Positions 1 to 10,205 of a DNA stretch of 64,000 nucleotides are shown piece after piece. The stretch lies in assembly GCF_009707705.1 (NCBI RefSeq), contig NZ_WLYX01000001.1, forward strand, positions 1,860,001 to 1,924,000, in the 5' to 3' direction. Under the pieces are notes generated by a model. The model worked only from the letters and a program-made list of their open reading frames with translations, searched no databases and had not been told where the DNA came from. The stretch comes from Paludibacterium denitrificans (GTDB taxonomy: Bacteria > Pseudomonadota > Gammaproteobacteria > Burkholderiales > Chromobacteriaceae). How positions within the stretch are numbered: the stretch's first letter is position 1; each line of letters opens with the position of its first letter. The position numbers and the translations under genes were made by a program.

Positions 1-233
1 AATTGCTGGCCCTTGGCCGCGTGCATCTTGGCCCAGAGCGCTTCGTCGGAGTCGACGAAGGTAACATTGACCTGCACCTTGTACTGCTGCTCAAACTGTT
101 TGACGACATCGCTGTCGGCATAGCCCGGCCGAGCCAATACGCGCAACGTCTCGACGGCAGCGGCTTACTGCCAGCATAACAGGCAGCACGCCAGCACTCC
201 CCCAAGTTTGCTGTAGATGCGCGGTGTCACCAC
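1..233 (-). CDS. ABC transporter substrate-binding protein, N-terminal part
   Basis: Only the N-terminus is in the window; the gene runs off the left edge. A GTG start at 233 or 230 is followed by a hydrophobic signal segment and a mature start resembling PotD-type periplasmic binding proteins (VETLRVLARPGY, then a segment with QFEQQYKVQVNVTFVDSDE). The likely role is binding a polyamine or similar solute in the periplasm. A TAA lies in frame at the signal peptide end (163-168, GCTTAC on the plus strand). The frame resumes unchanged after it, and the position fits a GCCGGC scar. The substrate cannot be told from this fragment. Confidence 0.6.
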
Positions 234-370
234 GGTAGTCTCTTCAAAATGCTTTATTGGCCTTATCGCCAGCCAGTCTAATGGAAAACCGGCCGATCAA
301 TGGGGGAAATATACACTTTATTGAAAGTGATGCGGCGGATTTGATACAGCGGATGGTGGCAGAAAGCAAA

Positions 371-399
371 AGGGGCAGTACCGTAGTGGCACTGCCCCT
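371..399 (-). terminator. Terminator downstream of tRNA-Arg
   Basis: A 9-bp perfect stem (AGGGGCAGT / ACTGCCCCT) with an 11-nt loop. It is followed in the minus direction by a T-rich tract and lies directly after the 3' end of the tRNA gene. Confidence 0.75.
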
Positions 400-410
400 T
401 GTGTATCCTA

Positions 411-487
411 TGGTGCACCCGATTGGAATCGAACCAACGACCTTCAGCTTCGGAGGCTGACACTCTATCCAACTGAGCTACGGGTGC
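411..487 (-). tRNA. tRNA-Arg (anticodon CCG)
   Basis: The minus strand folds as a 77-nt tRNA: acceptor GCACCCG pairs with CGGGTGC, the D-arm contains TAGCTCAGTTGGATAGA, the anticodon stem encloses loop CTCCGAA (anticodon CCG), the T-arm has GGTTCGATTCC, and CCA is encoded. Confidence 0.95.
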
Positions 488-554
488 ACGGCTGCTTTCT
501 CAAGCAGGCCGGATGATAGCGCAAAGCTCTTGCCCGAGTCCAGCACAGGGTTTT

Positions 555-583
555 TTGCCTTGCATGGCCGGTTACCGTATAAT
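555..583 (+). promoter_or_regulatory. Sigma-70 promoter of the cytochrome c gene
   Basis: TTGCCT (555-560), a 17-nt spacer and a perfect TATAAT (578-583), 44 nt before the cytochrome start codon. Confidence 0.7.
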
Positions 584-627
584 TGGCCCATTTTGATTGT
601 CATTTATTTTTTCAGGCGAGGCTCAGA

Positions 628-1370
628 ATGAGTAATGAGAACGGAATGGCTCCCGGTCAGATCATCAAGGTTCTGGTTGGCGTCGTTGTCTTTCTTGGCG
701 TAGCGATCTTCCTGCTGGTCAAGTTGGCCACTAGTGGCTACAACGTGGATGCCGAAGTGATGACCAAAGAGGCTGTGGCCTCCCGCCTGAAACCGGTCGG
801 CGAGTCCAAGGCCAGCGATGCTCCTCCGGGAATGCGCACCGGCGAACAAGTGTTCAAGGCCATTTGTATTTCCTGTCACGGTGCTTACCGGCTGGTTCGC
901 CGAAATTTGGTGACGCTGGTGCCCGGGGCCCGCGTATTGCCAAGGGCTGGGATATGCTGACGCAACACGCGCTGCAAGGCTTTAACGCCATGCTTAAGCC
1001 AAAGGTGGTGCAGCCGATCTGACCGATGACGAAGTTAAACGTGCCGTTGCCTATATGGGCAATGCCGGTGGTGCCAAGTTCACCGAACCGCCGGTGGGTG
1101 GTGCTGCCGCGGGTGGTGCTCCGGCTGATCCGGCTGTTGTCGGCAAGAAGATTTATGAAAGCGTTTGCGTTGCCTGCCACGGTAGCGGCGCTTCCCGCTC
1201 CGAAATTTGGCGACAAGGCCGCTTGGGCTCCGCGTCTGAAAGTGGGTCTGGACGAAGTGCAGAAGATTGCTACCAAAGGCCTGAACGCCATGCCGCCTAA
1301 AGGTGGTTTCGGTGGTAGCGATGCAGAGTTCCGTGCTGCGATCGAATACATGGCCAACGCTGCCAAGTAA
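628..1370 (+). CDS. Membrane-anchored di-haem cytochrome c (c5 type)
   Basis: An electron carrier of the respiratory chain, held to the membrane by an N-terminal helix (about residues 11-33) with its haem domains in the periplasm. Two class I cytochrome domains are visible: CISCH near 873 and CVACH near 1171, each followed by a KFGD and an AMPxKGG-type haem-ligand region. The start is ATG 628, placed well behind a good promoter. The frame is broken at 883-888 and 992-999 (GCTTAC and GCTTAAGC where the protein needs GCCGGC) and near 1188. The conserved text continues after each break, so the real protein is probably about 245 residues. Resembles the di-domain cytochrome c5 of Neisseria that passes electrons to terminal oxidases; that role is inferred. 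Confidence 0.85.
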
Positions 1371-1390
1371 GCTGATCGGATAGCCAGACA

Positions 1391-1420
1391 AAACGCCGCG
1401 ATGTTTCGCGGCGTTTTTTA
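1391..1420 (+). terminator. Terminator after cytochrome c
   Basis: Stem AACGCCGCG / CGCGGCGTT with a 6-nt loop, then a T-run. It lies 20 nt after the stop codon. Confidence 0.85.
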
Positions 1421-1423
1421 TTG

Positions 1424-1464
1424 TTTGGCCAACCTTGATGCTTGATGCGTCAGGTTGGCCGAAA
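1424..1464. repeat. Inverted pair of the TTGGCCGAA-family repeat
   Basis: TTTGGCCAACCTT (1424-1436) and AGGTTGGCCGAAA (1452-1464) face each other across 15 nt and can form a stem of at least 9 bp (GGCCAACCT / AGGTTGGCC). The pair sits between two convergent genes, where it could act as a terminator for the minus-strand ivy gene. See the findings on the repeat family. Confidence 0.7.
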
Positions 1465-1471
1465 GGTTGGT

Positions 1472-1935
1472 TTATTGGCCAAACAGCTGGCGCAAGGCCG
1501 CTTGTTCATCACCATTGGGTTGGCCAAACCACATCGGGTTGCTGCCATCCGGTTGATAGATGCCTAAGCCAGACGCTGGGTGGTGGGCGAATAGATGATC
1601 ACGTAGTTATGCGAGCCGCAGTTATGCGCTTCGCAGCGGTTGCCGCTGATATAAACCTGGTTGCCGACGTTGACCGGCGACATCGGGCCTTCCGGCCCGG
1701 CAAGTTCCGGTACCTGATTGGCGCGCAGGGTTTTCTTGAATGCCGTGCGGAAGGTCTTGTCGCCCTTCAATACATCACTCAGATACGGACAGTTGCCGCG
1801 ATAGCCGTTGGCGGCGGAGGGAACCTGGCAGTTGAGCGCCTGAGTGGCTTTGGCAGAAGCCGCCCGGGCGGACAGCGGAGCGAGCAGGGCGGCGGTAATC
1901 AGGGTGCAAAGGCCGAGGCGATGCTGGCGTGTCAT
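1472..1935 (-). CDS. ivy: Ivy-family inhibitor of vertebrate lysozyme
   Basis: A secreted periplasmic inhibitor of C-type lysozymes. ATG 1935 has a GGAG ribosome site and opens a clear signal peptide ending in LSARA. The mature part carries CEAHNC, the counterpart of the CKPHDC loop that Ivy proteins insert into the lysozyme active site, followed by SHNYVIIYSPTTQRLAG. Frame breaks at 1562-1569 (GCCTAAGC where Leu-Ala-Gly-Ile needs GCCGGC); beyond it the family text continues (IYQPDGSNPMWFG) to a stop at 1472. About 154 residues, normal for the family. It lies between convergent neighbours and looks monocistronic. Confidence 0.8.
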
Positions 1936-2021
1936 GGAAATCTCCGTGGTTGGGCTGGCGTGTGCACAGTGCGGCGCCAGCGTCCCTCCATTGTGCATGA
2001 CATTGCGCGGTTTGCGCACGC

Positions 2022-4035
2022 TCAACTATCCCGTTTTGATGTCTTGCTATCGAGCGTGGCCATCAGGTTGGCCAGCTCTTGCCTTCGTTCTTGCTGACGA
2101 TCGGCTCGGCACCGGGTTTGCCAAAATGGCGGATATCGTCGCCGTTGATTTCCTCGATGAAGCGCGACGGCTCGACAAACTGCCATTCCCCGGCACGCTT
2201 GCGTTTGACGCAATAACTGAGCGTCAGGCTCTTCTGCGCCCGGGTGATGCCGACATACATCAGGCGCCGTTCTTCCTCGACCATGTCGTTATCGATCGAC
2301 TCGCTATGCGGCAGAATGCCTTCTTCGGTGCCCACCAGAAACACATGCGGATATTCCAGCCCCTTGGAGGCATGCAGCGTCGACATTTTTACCGCATCCA
2401 CGTCACCTTCATCGCGCCCTTCCAGCATGGTGATCAGGGCGATGGTCTGGGTCAGTTCAATCAGGTTCTTGCCGTCGGCCTCGCCCTTGCGGTCAAGCCA
2501 CGCCACCATCTCCGGGACGTTTTTCCACTTGTTCTCGGCCATGCGCGGGCTGTCTTCGCTGTCATACAGCCAGGCTTCGTAACCGATGGCCTGCATCATT
2601 TCCTGCACCAGCGCCCCGGCCGGTTCGCGCGTGGCGCGGTATTGCAGCTGGTTGATGAAGTCGCAGAATTGTTCCAGCGGTTCCAGTTGCGCTTTTTGCA
2701 CCAGCAGGCGGAAGCCTTCCTCGTGCGCGGCGGCAAACAGGCTCTTGTGGCGTTCGCCAGACCAGCTGCCGAGTTTTTCCAGCGTGCTGGCCCCGACGCC
2801 GCGTTTGGGAGTGGTGAGCGCGCGGATGAAGGCCGGATCGTCATCCGGGTTGGCGATCAACCGCAGGTAGGCGATGACGTCCTTGATTTCCGGTTTGTCG
2901 AAGAAGCTCTGGCCGCCTGCCATCTGGTAGGGAATGCGCTGATTGCGTAGCGCCTGCTCGAAAATCCGCGCCCGGTAGTTGCCGCGATAGAGAATGGCGT
3001 AATCCTTGAAGGCGGTGCGGCACTCAAACTTGTGTGCCAGCAGGCGCTGCACCACGACTTCTGCTTCGTGCTCCTCGTCCTTGCATTGCACCACGTGGAT
3101 CGGTTCGCCCAGCCCCAGATCGCTCCACAGCTGTTTGTCGAACAGTTTGGGGTTGTTGGCAATCACCGAGTTGGCGGCGCGCAGGATACGCACGGTAGAG
3201 CGGTAGTTCTGTTCCAGTTTGATGATGTTGAGCTTGGGAAAGTCGCTTTGCAGCAGCCGCAGGTTTTCCATGTTGGCGCCGCGCCGGCATAGATGGACTG
3301 GTCATCGTCGCCAACGGCCGTGAACATGCCACGCACGCCGGTGAGCAGTTTCACCATCTGATACTGGCAGGTATTGGTGTCCTGATATTCGTCGATGAGC
3401 AGGTAACGCAGCTTGTGCTGCCATTTTTGCAGCACTTCTTCGTTTTGCCGGAACAGTTGCACCGGCAGGCGGATCAGGTCGTCAAAATCCATCGCCTGAT
3501 AGGCGTTGAGCGTGTCCTGATAGGCAAGGTAGGTGGTGGCGCAGACGCGCTCCCACTCGTTTTCGGCCTGTACCAGCCGCTCCTCGGCGCTCTGGAAGTC
3601 GTTTTTCCATAACGAAATCTGGCTTTGTACCTTGCGGATTTCATCCTTCGAGGTGGTTTTCAGCAGGTCGGCAATGATCTTGCTTAGGCATCGAACGCAT
3701 CCAGAATGGAAAACTGTGGCTTGTAGCCGAGGTGCGCGGCTTCCTGTCGCAGGATTTGCATGCCAAGCGAGTGGAAGGTGGACACCGTCAGTCCACGCAG
3801 TTCCACTGGCGTGAGCAGTTTGCCGATGCGCTCCAGCATCTCGCGCGCCGCCTTGTTGGTAAAGGTGATGGCGGCGATGTGGCGGGCCGTCATGCCACCC
3901 TGACGAATCAGGTAGGCGATTTTGTGCGTGATCACACGGGTCTTGCCAGAGCTTGGCACCGGCCAGCACCAATAACGGGCCGTCGAGATACTGGATGGCC
4001 GCGCGTTGCGGCGAGTTGAGCTGAGGTGCGGACAT
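2022..4035 (-). CDS. rep: ATP-dependent DNA helicase Rep (UvrD/Rep family)
   Basis: A 3'-5' superfamily 1 helicase that removes proteins ahead of replication forks. The N-terminus has the Q-motif and a Walker A (AGAGSGKT after correction). It is followed by TARHIAAITFTNKAAREM (motif Ia), DEYQDTN (motif II), GDDDQSIYAWRGAN (motif III) and YVGITRAQKSLTLSYC (motif VI). About 671 residues, the length of E. coli Rep (673). Frame breaks: 3951-3957 and 3682-3689 (GCCGGC scars), near 3283 (YAWRGA needs CCTGG) and near 2075. The last break explains why the C-terminal ANLMATLDSKT lies in another frame. The UvrD alternative is less likely from length and the N-terminus. Confidence 0.9.
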
Positions 4036-4183
4036 GGCTTTCTGACGGGAGGAATGGGTGGCTAGCACAGTGAGGTGGCCGGGATCGCAAAGCGGTAACT
4101 CAGGCTGGGCATTGTAGCATTGCGGTATCATGGCTACCAAAAGTGGAGGCGGTTGGCTCCGCTCGTGCGTTCAAGGACTCTAC

Positions 4184-5006
4184 ATGGCAATTTATGCAAT
4201 CGGCGACATTCAGGGCTGCTTTGGCCCGTTTCAGCAACTGCTGGAAATCATCGACTTCAATCCCGGCAAGGACACGCTGTGGCTGACCGGTGATCTGGTC
4301 AACCGCGGGCCGCAGTCGCTGGAAGTGTTGCGCTGGGTGTTCCGTCATCAGGACAACGTGGAAATGGTGCTGGGCAACCACGACCTGCACTTGCTGGCTG
4401 TGGCGGAGGGGTTTGGCAAGATTCACAACGATGACACCTTGATGGACATCCTTAACGCCGCTGATGGCAAGGTGCTGCTGGATTGGCTGCGCTGCCAGCC
4501 GCTGATGCTCAGCGGGCATGGCTATGCCATGGTTCATGCCTTAACCTGTTGCCGGAATGGAGTATCGACAAGGCGCTAAGGTTGGCCGAAGAAGTGGAAG
4601 ATGGCTTGTCTGGCCCGCATTATCGCGATTTCCTGTCGCGGCTGTATGGCAACAAACCCACGCGCTGGAGTGACGAGCTGAAAGGCGTGGAGCGCTTGCG
4701 CGTCATCGTCAACGCCATGACACGCATGCGCTTCATTACCCGCAGCGGAGAAATCGACCGGCTTACAAGGGCGAACGCGACAAGGCGCCGGATAACCTGA
4801 TTCCCTGGTTTGCCGCACCGCATCGGCGCAGTCACAGCATGCCGATCATCTGCGGCCACTGGTCGGCGCTGGGGTTGTATCTGACCGACGATATTGCGGC
4901 CATCGATACCGGTTGTCTGTGGGGCGGCAGCCTTACGGCGCTACGGCTTGAGGATCGGCAGCTGTTTTCGCTACCGTGTCAGGCGTATCGGGCAGTGGTA
5001 GCCTGA
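4184..5006 (+). CDS. apaH: Bis(5'-nucleosyl)-tetraphosphatase, symmetrical (ApaH)
   Basis: Hydrolyses Ap4A to two ADP. The metallophosphatase signature is complete: [14 protein letters not shown] and GNHD in the first third, and GHW near the end. ATG 4184 has an AAGGA site. Frame breaks: 4538-4545 (GCCTTAAC where HAGLLPEW needs GCCGGC) and 4757-4760 (CCGG where [14 protein letters not shown] needs CCTGG). About 274 residues, normal. Arg-Leu-Ala-Glu at 4579-4590 is coded AGG TTG GCC GAA, a copy of the repeat in unusual codons. The last 74 bp overlap the 3' end of the convergent acyltransferase gene. Confidence 0.92.
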
Positions 5007-5773
5007 GGCTCTTGCTGATTTCGAGGCGCGCCAGCTCGGAGAGCTGAAAACGGTTGTCGAGGCCATTGATGCTTCCCTTGAGTGGCTGGCCGTAGGTCAG
5101 CTCCACTTCCATGGCCGGTACGGCCAGCATCTGCCTCAGACTTTGCCAGAACGTGGTGTCGCTTAGCGTAGGCCGCTGCCGTGGTCAATTCGCCGTCCGG
5201 CAGCTGATAGCGTAATGCCACCGGCTGCACCGTGCCTTTGGCCAGCAGTGCGGCTTCAAACAACGATGACTTGAACGGCAGTAGCCCGCGGCCATCGGAG
5301 GTGGTGGCTTCCGGGAATACCGCCATGCAGCCGCCCTTGGCCAGTGCTTCGGCCAACTGCTGGTTGACCCGGCTGGCATCGCGCCGGTTGCTGCGGTCGA
5401 TGAACAGCGTGCCGCCCACCTGCACCAGCCAGCCGATCACCGGCCAGTCGCGAATTTCCCGTTTGGCCACAAAGCGCGACACCGTCACGCTGTTGAGGAC
5501 GAAGATATCCAGCCAGGACACGTGATTGGCCACCAGCAGCGTATTGGGCGGATAAAAGCCGGGATTGAGGCCGTTGACCTTGAGCGAGATGCCCAGAATC
5601 TTTAACAACTGTGCCGACCAGCGCCGCGTAACGACGGCACGTTCCGGTTGCGCCAGCCGCTTGTAGCGCGTGGCCACAATCAGAATACCGCGGGTCAGGT
5701 GCAGGCCAAGGCGACACAGGCGGGTGAGGCGGACAAGGTACGGAGTGGTGGTAGACGTCAAAGTACGTGGCAC
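4933..5773 (-). CDS. plsC: 1-acyl-sn-glycerol-3-phosphate acyltransferase family
   Basis: Inner-membrane acyltransferase that makes phosphatidic acid from lysophosphatidic acid. The HX4D motif is present as NHVSWLD. A glycerophosphate-binding FPEATTSDG (usually FPEGT) is followed by [11 protein letters not shown], and a hydrophobic stretch precedes the motif. The start is GTG 5773; no ATG gives a better fit. Frame breaks at 5161-5167 (GCTTAGC, GCCGGC scar), after which [15 protein letters not shown] continues to the stop at 4933. About 280 residues. The substrate could also be an ornithine lipid or lysolipid; the family call is firmer than the reaction. Confidence 0.8.
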
Positions 5774-5801
5774 TTATGGCAAAAATGAGTAGACGCCAAC
5801 T

Positions 5802-6615
5802 CTAGCACGGCTGGCAGAGCGGGCAATAGTAGGAACTCCGCTGTCCCCGGCGCAGATGGCGAATCGGCGTACCGCACTGGCGGCAAGGCTGCTCGGCGCG
5901 GCCATACACCATGTAGGTTTGCTGGAAATAACCCGGTTTGCCATCGGCATGCACAAAATCGCGCAATGAGCTGCCGCTTCAATGGCACGTGCCAGCACCC
6001 GTTTGATTTCGGCGGCGAGGCGGTCGCAATCGCGGCGGCTAAGACGCTGGGCAGCACGGGTTGGCCGAATGCTTAGGCATGAAACAGCGATTCGTTGGCG
6101 TAGATATTGCCCACGCCTACAACAACATGGTTATCCATCAGCATCAGCTTGATCGCGCTGTCTTTCTTGCGGCTGGCGGCGTACAGCGTGGCGCCGTCAA
6201 AATCGTCGGTCAGCGGCTCCGGCCCCAGTTTGGCCAACAACGGATGCTGTTCCAGCGGGCCGATATGCCACAACATGGCACCAAAACGCCGTGGGTCGCG
6301 GTAACGCACCGCCTGTTCGCCAAGGACAAGATCGACATGGTCGTGTTTTTCCGGCGGAGTATCCGCCGCCACCACGCGCAGGCTGCCGGACATGCCCAGA
6401 TGGACCAGCAGGCAGCCGCTGTCAAAGCCGATGATCAGATACTTGGCACGGCGCGTGACCGAGCGTACCGTGAGACCTGTCAGGGTAGCCGCCAGATCCG
6501 GCGGCACCGGCCAGCGCAGCCGACTGTCGCGCACAATGACGTCGCGGACGGTGGCTCCGGTCAGGTGTGGCGCCACGCCCCGCCGGGTGGTTTCCACTTC
6601 GGGTAGTTCTGGCAT
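5802..6615 (-). CDS. mutM: Formamidopyrimidine-DNA glycosylase
   Basis: Excises 8-oxoguanine and formamidopyrimidines and cuts the abasic site. Starts with [10 protein letters not shown] (catalytic Pro and Glu); DPRRFG and [11 protein letters not shown] are the conserved core. A C-terminal zinc finger has CRQCGT and CPLCQPC. Frame breaks at 6071-6078 (GCTTAGGC, GCCGGC scar in FHAGIRP) and near 5968 (four bases lost where EAAGSSLRDF needs GCCGGC). About 271 residues. A copy of the repeat (6058-6069) encodes part of IRPT directly beside the first scar. Confidence 0.93.
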
Positions 6616-6841
6616 GATTGAATGTGGACTCTATACAAGGTGAACGCCGGAATAAAACGGCAGTTGAAACTGTTTCGCGTCGGCCACGACCGGCCAAGCG
6701 AACGTGCTATTCTACGCCATGCTTTGCCTGCGGCAATGCCATTGCCGGGGCGTCCCGCTGCGGCAGTTGTCCTGCCGTGAAATGATTGGACCCGGTGCGT
6801 GAACCGGTAGCTTATTAACAGGCTCCTAAATTTTGATGCGA

Positions 6842-8585
6842 ATGAAAACGCTGAACCGAACCCTTCCGCTGTTGTTGGTCATGTTGTTGTCGGCTTGTGC
6901 CAGCTTCAAGCTACCGTCTGCCACCGCGCTTACCAGCACCCAGCAGTCTGCTGCGGACAACGATGGCAGCAACGTGGCCGACACTGATCCGCGCTTGCCG
7001 CGCGTGGAATTGACGCCGGATATCGTGTACGGCGTGGTGGCGGGCGAGATTGCCGCTCAGCGTGGTGCCGTAGGGTCGTCGGCGTTGACGTATCTCGATC
7101 TGGCCGAGGCAAACGCGTGATCCGCGCATGGCGCAACGGGCGGCGGAACTGGGGCTGTTCTCCGGCCAGCTCAAAGTGGCGTCCGATGCGCTGGAGCTGT
7201 GGGTTGAGCTCGACCCCAGTTCCCAAACGGCGCGTGAGCAACTGTTCATCGTGCTGCTGCGCTCCGGCAAGTTGGCCGAAAGCCAGCCCTTGGTGGAAGA
7301 CCTGCTCACGCGTGAACCGGAGCGGGCACGGGCCATCTTTGTCCAACTCGCGCGCCTGACCTCATTGCAAAGCGACAAGCAAGGCGCCTACCAGTTAGTC
7401 AGCCAGTTGGCCGAGCGCTATCCCGATTTGCCTGAAGCGCGCTTTGCCCTGATTGCGGTGGCGGCAGAAGTGGGGGATAACGCCACCATTCAGCACGAAT
7501 TTGACCGTCTGGCCGTAATTGCGCCCAAGTGGGATCTGCCGGTGGCCCGGCAGACCGATCGCCTGCGCCACCAGAGCAATGCGCAGGCGCTCAGCTTCCT
7601 GCAGCAGGAGCTGGCGCGTATCCGCAGGCTTCGCTGGAACTGAAAATGGCCTATCCGCGCCTGTTAGTGTCGAGCCGCCAGTTCGAGCAATCGCGCATCG
7701 AGTTTGAAAAACTGCTCAAGGACAATCCGACCAATCCCGATCTGCTCTATGGCGCCGGGCTGCTCGCTTTCCAGTTCCGCGACTTTGCCGTGGCACAGCG
7801 TGATCTCGTTGCCGCGCTCAATCAGCATCACCCGGAAGCCGACTTCATCCGCTTCACTCTGGGGCAGATTGCCGAAGAGCAGGGCGATACCTCACAGGCC
7901 CTCAACTGGTACGAGATGGTAGGCGCTGGTCAGCAGTTTCTGGCCGCTCAGGCGCGAATTGCCCTGATCGACGCCGAAGCAAGCAGGATCAGGCGCTGGC
8001 GCGGCTGGCAACGCTGGGCAGCACGGAAGACGAGAAGATTCAGCTGGTGCTGTTGCAATCGCAGATTGCCCGCAGCAGCAAGCAGCACGGGCTTACGAAC
8101 TGTTGCGCAAGGCCGTGCAGCAGCATCCCAAATCTCCTGATCTGTTGTATGAACGGGCGCTGGTGTCCGATTCGCTTGGCCATGCCGCCAATGCCGAACG
8201 CGATCTGCGTCTGGTGCTCAAGGCCAAACCCAATGATCCGCAGGTACTGAACGCACTGGGCTACACGCTGGCCAACCGTACCACCCGCTATCAGGAAGCC
8301 TTGGGCTACATCAATCGTGCCCTCAAGGCCGAACCGGCCAACCCGATGATTCTCGACAGCCTCGGCTGGGTGCAGTTCAAGCTCGGCCATCTGGCGGCTG
8401 CACGGCAGGCGCTGGAACAGTCCTATGCCAAACTGCCGGATGCGGAAGTTGCCGCGCATCTGGGCGAAGTGTTGTGGCAGCAAGGCCACAAGGACGAGGC
8501 GCGTCAGCTATGGGACAACGCCTTGCGCGCTCATCCGGGGCATGAGGTGTTGCTGGATACCTTGCGTCGGCATCCGCAACCATGA
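6842..8585 (+). CDS. Outer-membrane lipoprotein with tetratricopeptide repeats
   Basis: ATG 6842 (alternatives 6836 ATG and 6833 TTG) opens a lipoprotein signal ending in the lipobox LSAC. The rest, about 580 residues, is a chain of TPR helices; the clearest units are around 8100-8560 (SPDLLYERALVSDSLGHA, LNALGYTLANR, ILDSLGWVQFKLG). It probably scaffolds envelope proteins. The position just before lolB, overlapping by ATGA, is typical of Betaproteobacteria. Single-base losses near 7115, 7630, 7980 and 8080 break the frame without breaking the repeat pattern. Two repeat copies lie in it (7270-7281, 7404-7416, the second imperfect). Confidence 0.82.
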
Positions 8586-9121
8586 ACTGGGGTGCGTTGT
8601 GTTTGGCCTGCTGTTGGTCAGCGGCTGTGCCAGTCATGAAACGGTGTTTCGGCCAACCTTGCAAAGCCAGTCGCAAGATGCGCCGTTTGCCGTGAGCGGC
8701 CGCTTGTCGGCCAATCTGGATGGCAAAGGCCACGTCGCCAATTTTGAATGGAGCCACCAGCCCGGCCATGACGAGCTGTCGGTCAATTCGCCGCTGGGCA
8801 ATACCGTGGCGCGTGTGGTGCGCGATGTCGATGGCGTCACCTTGTTTGCCGATGGCAAATCATGGCAGGCCGACGATGTCGAAAGCCTGACGCTCCAGAC
8901 GCTGGGCTGGCCGCTGCCGCTGGCGAATCTGGTGTGGTGGATTCGTGGTCTCCGCTGCGCCCGGTGTCGACTATGTCCGCGGCGAGGATGGCTCGTTGCA
9001 ACAGCAAGGCTGGACCATCCGTTTCGTGGCGGATGCCAATTCCGGTTTGCCCTATCCCAAGCGGGTGGAACTGCTGCGCGACAGCCTGACCGTGCGGCTC
9101 ATCACGCAGGACTGGCACTGA
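8582..9121 (+). CDS. lolB: Outer-membrane lipoprotein receptor LolB
   Basis: Receives lipoproteins from LolA and inserts them in the outer membrane. The start ATG 8582 overlaps the TPR gene stop (ATGA). A lipobox (VSGC) lies about 17 residues in, reached only if one base near 8592 is missing; otherwise a GTG start would be needed. LolB features follow: FAVSGRLSANLDGKGHVANFEWSH, NSPLGNTVARV, GWPLPLANLVWWIRGL. A second frame break near 8955 precedes the end RVELLRDSLTVRLITQDWH. Copy of the repeat at 8647-8660, encoding FRPTL. Sits between the TPR lipoprotein and ispE as usual in the order. Confidence 0.87.
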
Positions 9122-9178
9122 ACAACCTTTCTGGAACAGGTGCGTCCTGTCCTGATCTGACGATTTCCCGAAACCACC

Positions 9179-10031
9179 ATGTCTGCCACTTTTCACTCTT
9201 TCCCCGCCCCGGCCAAACTCAACCTGTTGCTGCATGTCGTCGGCAAACGGCCGGATGGTTATCACCTGCTGGAAACCGTGTTCCGCTTTATCGATCTCAA
9301 CGATACCGTCGAGTTGGCGGTGCGGCCGGATGGTGTAATCGAACTGCTCAATCCAACTGACGGCGTACCGCCGGACGAGGACCTGACCGTGCGGGCCGCC
9401 AAACTGTTGCAGCAACATAGCGCCTGTCCGCTGGGTGTCTCGATTCGCCTGACCAAACGTATCCCGATGGGCGGCGGTTTGGGCGGTGGCAGTTCCGATG
9501 CCGCCACCGTGTTGCTGGCTCTCAATCATCTGTGGGGGACGGGTGTGCCACGCCAGACGCTGATGGAATTGGGGTTGCGTCTTGGTGCCGATGTGCCGGT
9601 GTTTATTTTCGGGCGCAATGCGCTGGCGACCGGCGTAGGCGAAAAACTCAATGAAATCAATTTGCAACCGGCCCTGGTACGTGGTGATTCACCCGGGCGT
9701 ACACGTGCCGACAGCAAAAATTTTCCAGAATTTTTCGCAGCAGGTGTTGACAGGGCAAGGCCGCATCAGCATAATGCGAATCCTCCAAACGACGCAGCAA
9801 CGACGAAACGACCTGCAGTCGGTTGTAGTGAAGATGTACCCAGCGGTAAATAAAGTACTGAGCGAGTTAAGTAAGTACGGTTTTCCGCTGATGACTGGCT
9901 CCGGGGCTTGTGTGTTTCTGGAGTGTAAGTCAAAAGACGAAGCCGACAAAGTTTATCAGGCTGTGTCGAAAGAATACGACGGATTTGTTGTAAAAGGGCT
10001 AGATAGCCATCCGTTGATCGACATGGTTTGA
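9179..10031 (+). CDS. ispE: 4-diphosphocytidyl-2-C-methyl-D-erythritol kinase
   Basis: Phosphorylates CDP-ME in the MEP isoprenoid pathway. GHMP kinase fold: APAKLNLLLHVVGKRPDGYH at the N-terminus, the ATP-binding PMGGGLGGGSSDAA, and a C-terminal MTGSGACVF. Frame breaks near 9675 (one base lost around the WYVVIHPG/ALVYVVIHPG segment), then continues to the stop at 10031. About 283 residues, normal. It is followed 12 nt later by tRNA-Gln and then prs. Confidence 0.93.
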
Positions 10032-10042
10032 AAATCAGTTAC

Positions 10043-10117
10043 TGGGGAGTCGCCAAGTGGTAAGGCACCGGATTTTGATTCCGGCATTCGTAGGTTCGAT
10101 CCCTACCTCCCCAGCCA
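10043..10117 (+). tRNA. tRNA-Gln (anticodon TTG)
   Basis: Acceptor TGGGGAG pairs with CTCCCCA; anticodon stem CCGGA/TCCGG encloses TTTTGAT (anticodon TTG); T-arm GGTTCGATCCC; CCA encoded. It lies between ispE and prs, an arrangement common in Betaproteobacteria. Confidence 0.96.
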
Positions 10118-10144
10118 AGACTCTTCTCTCCATAAGAGGGAGCG

Positions 10145-10179
10145 TAAAAAGCGTGTAAGGGATACTTACACGCTTTTTC
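10145..10179 (+). terminator. Terminator between tRNA-Gln and prs
   Basis: Perfect 14-bp stem (AAAAAGCGTGTAAG / CTTACACGCTTTTT) with a 6-nt loop and terminal T-run, 27 nt before the prs start. Confidence 0.8.
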
Positions 10180-10205
10180 TATATCCAGCTAGGACAAATC
10201 GAATC

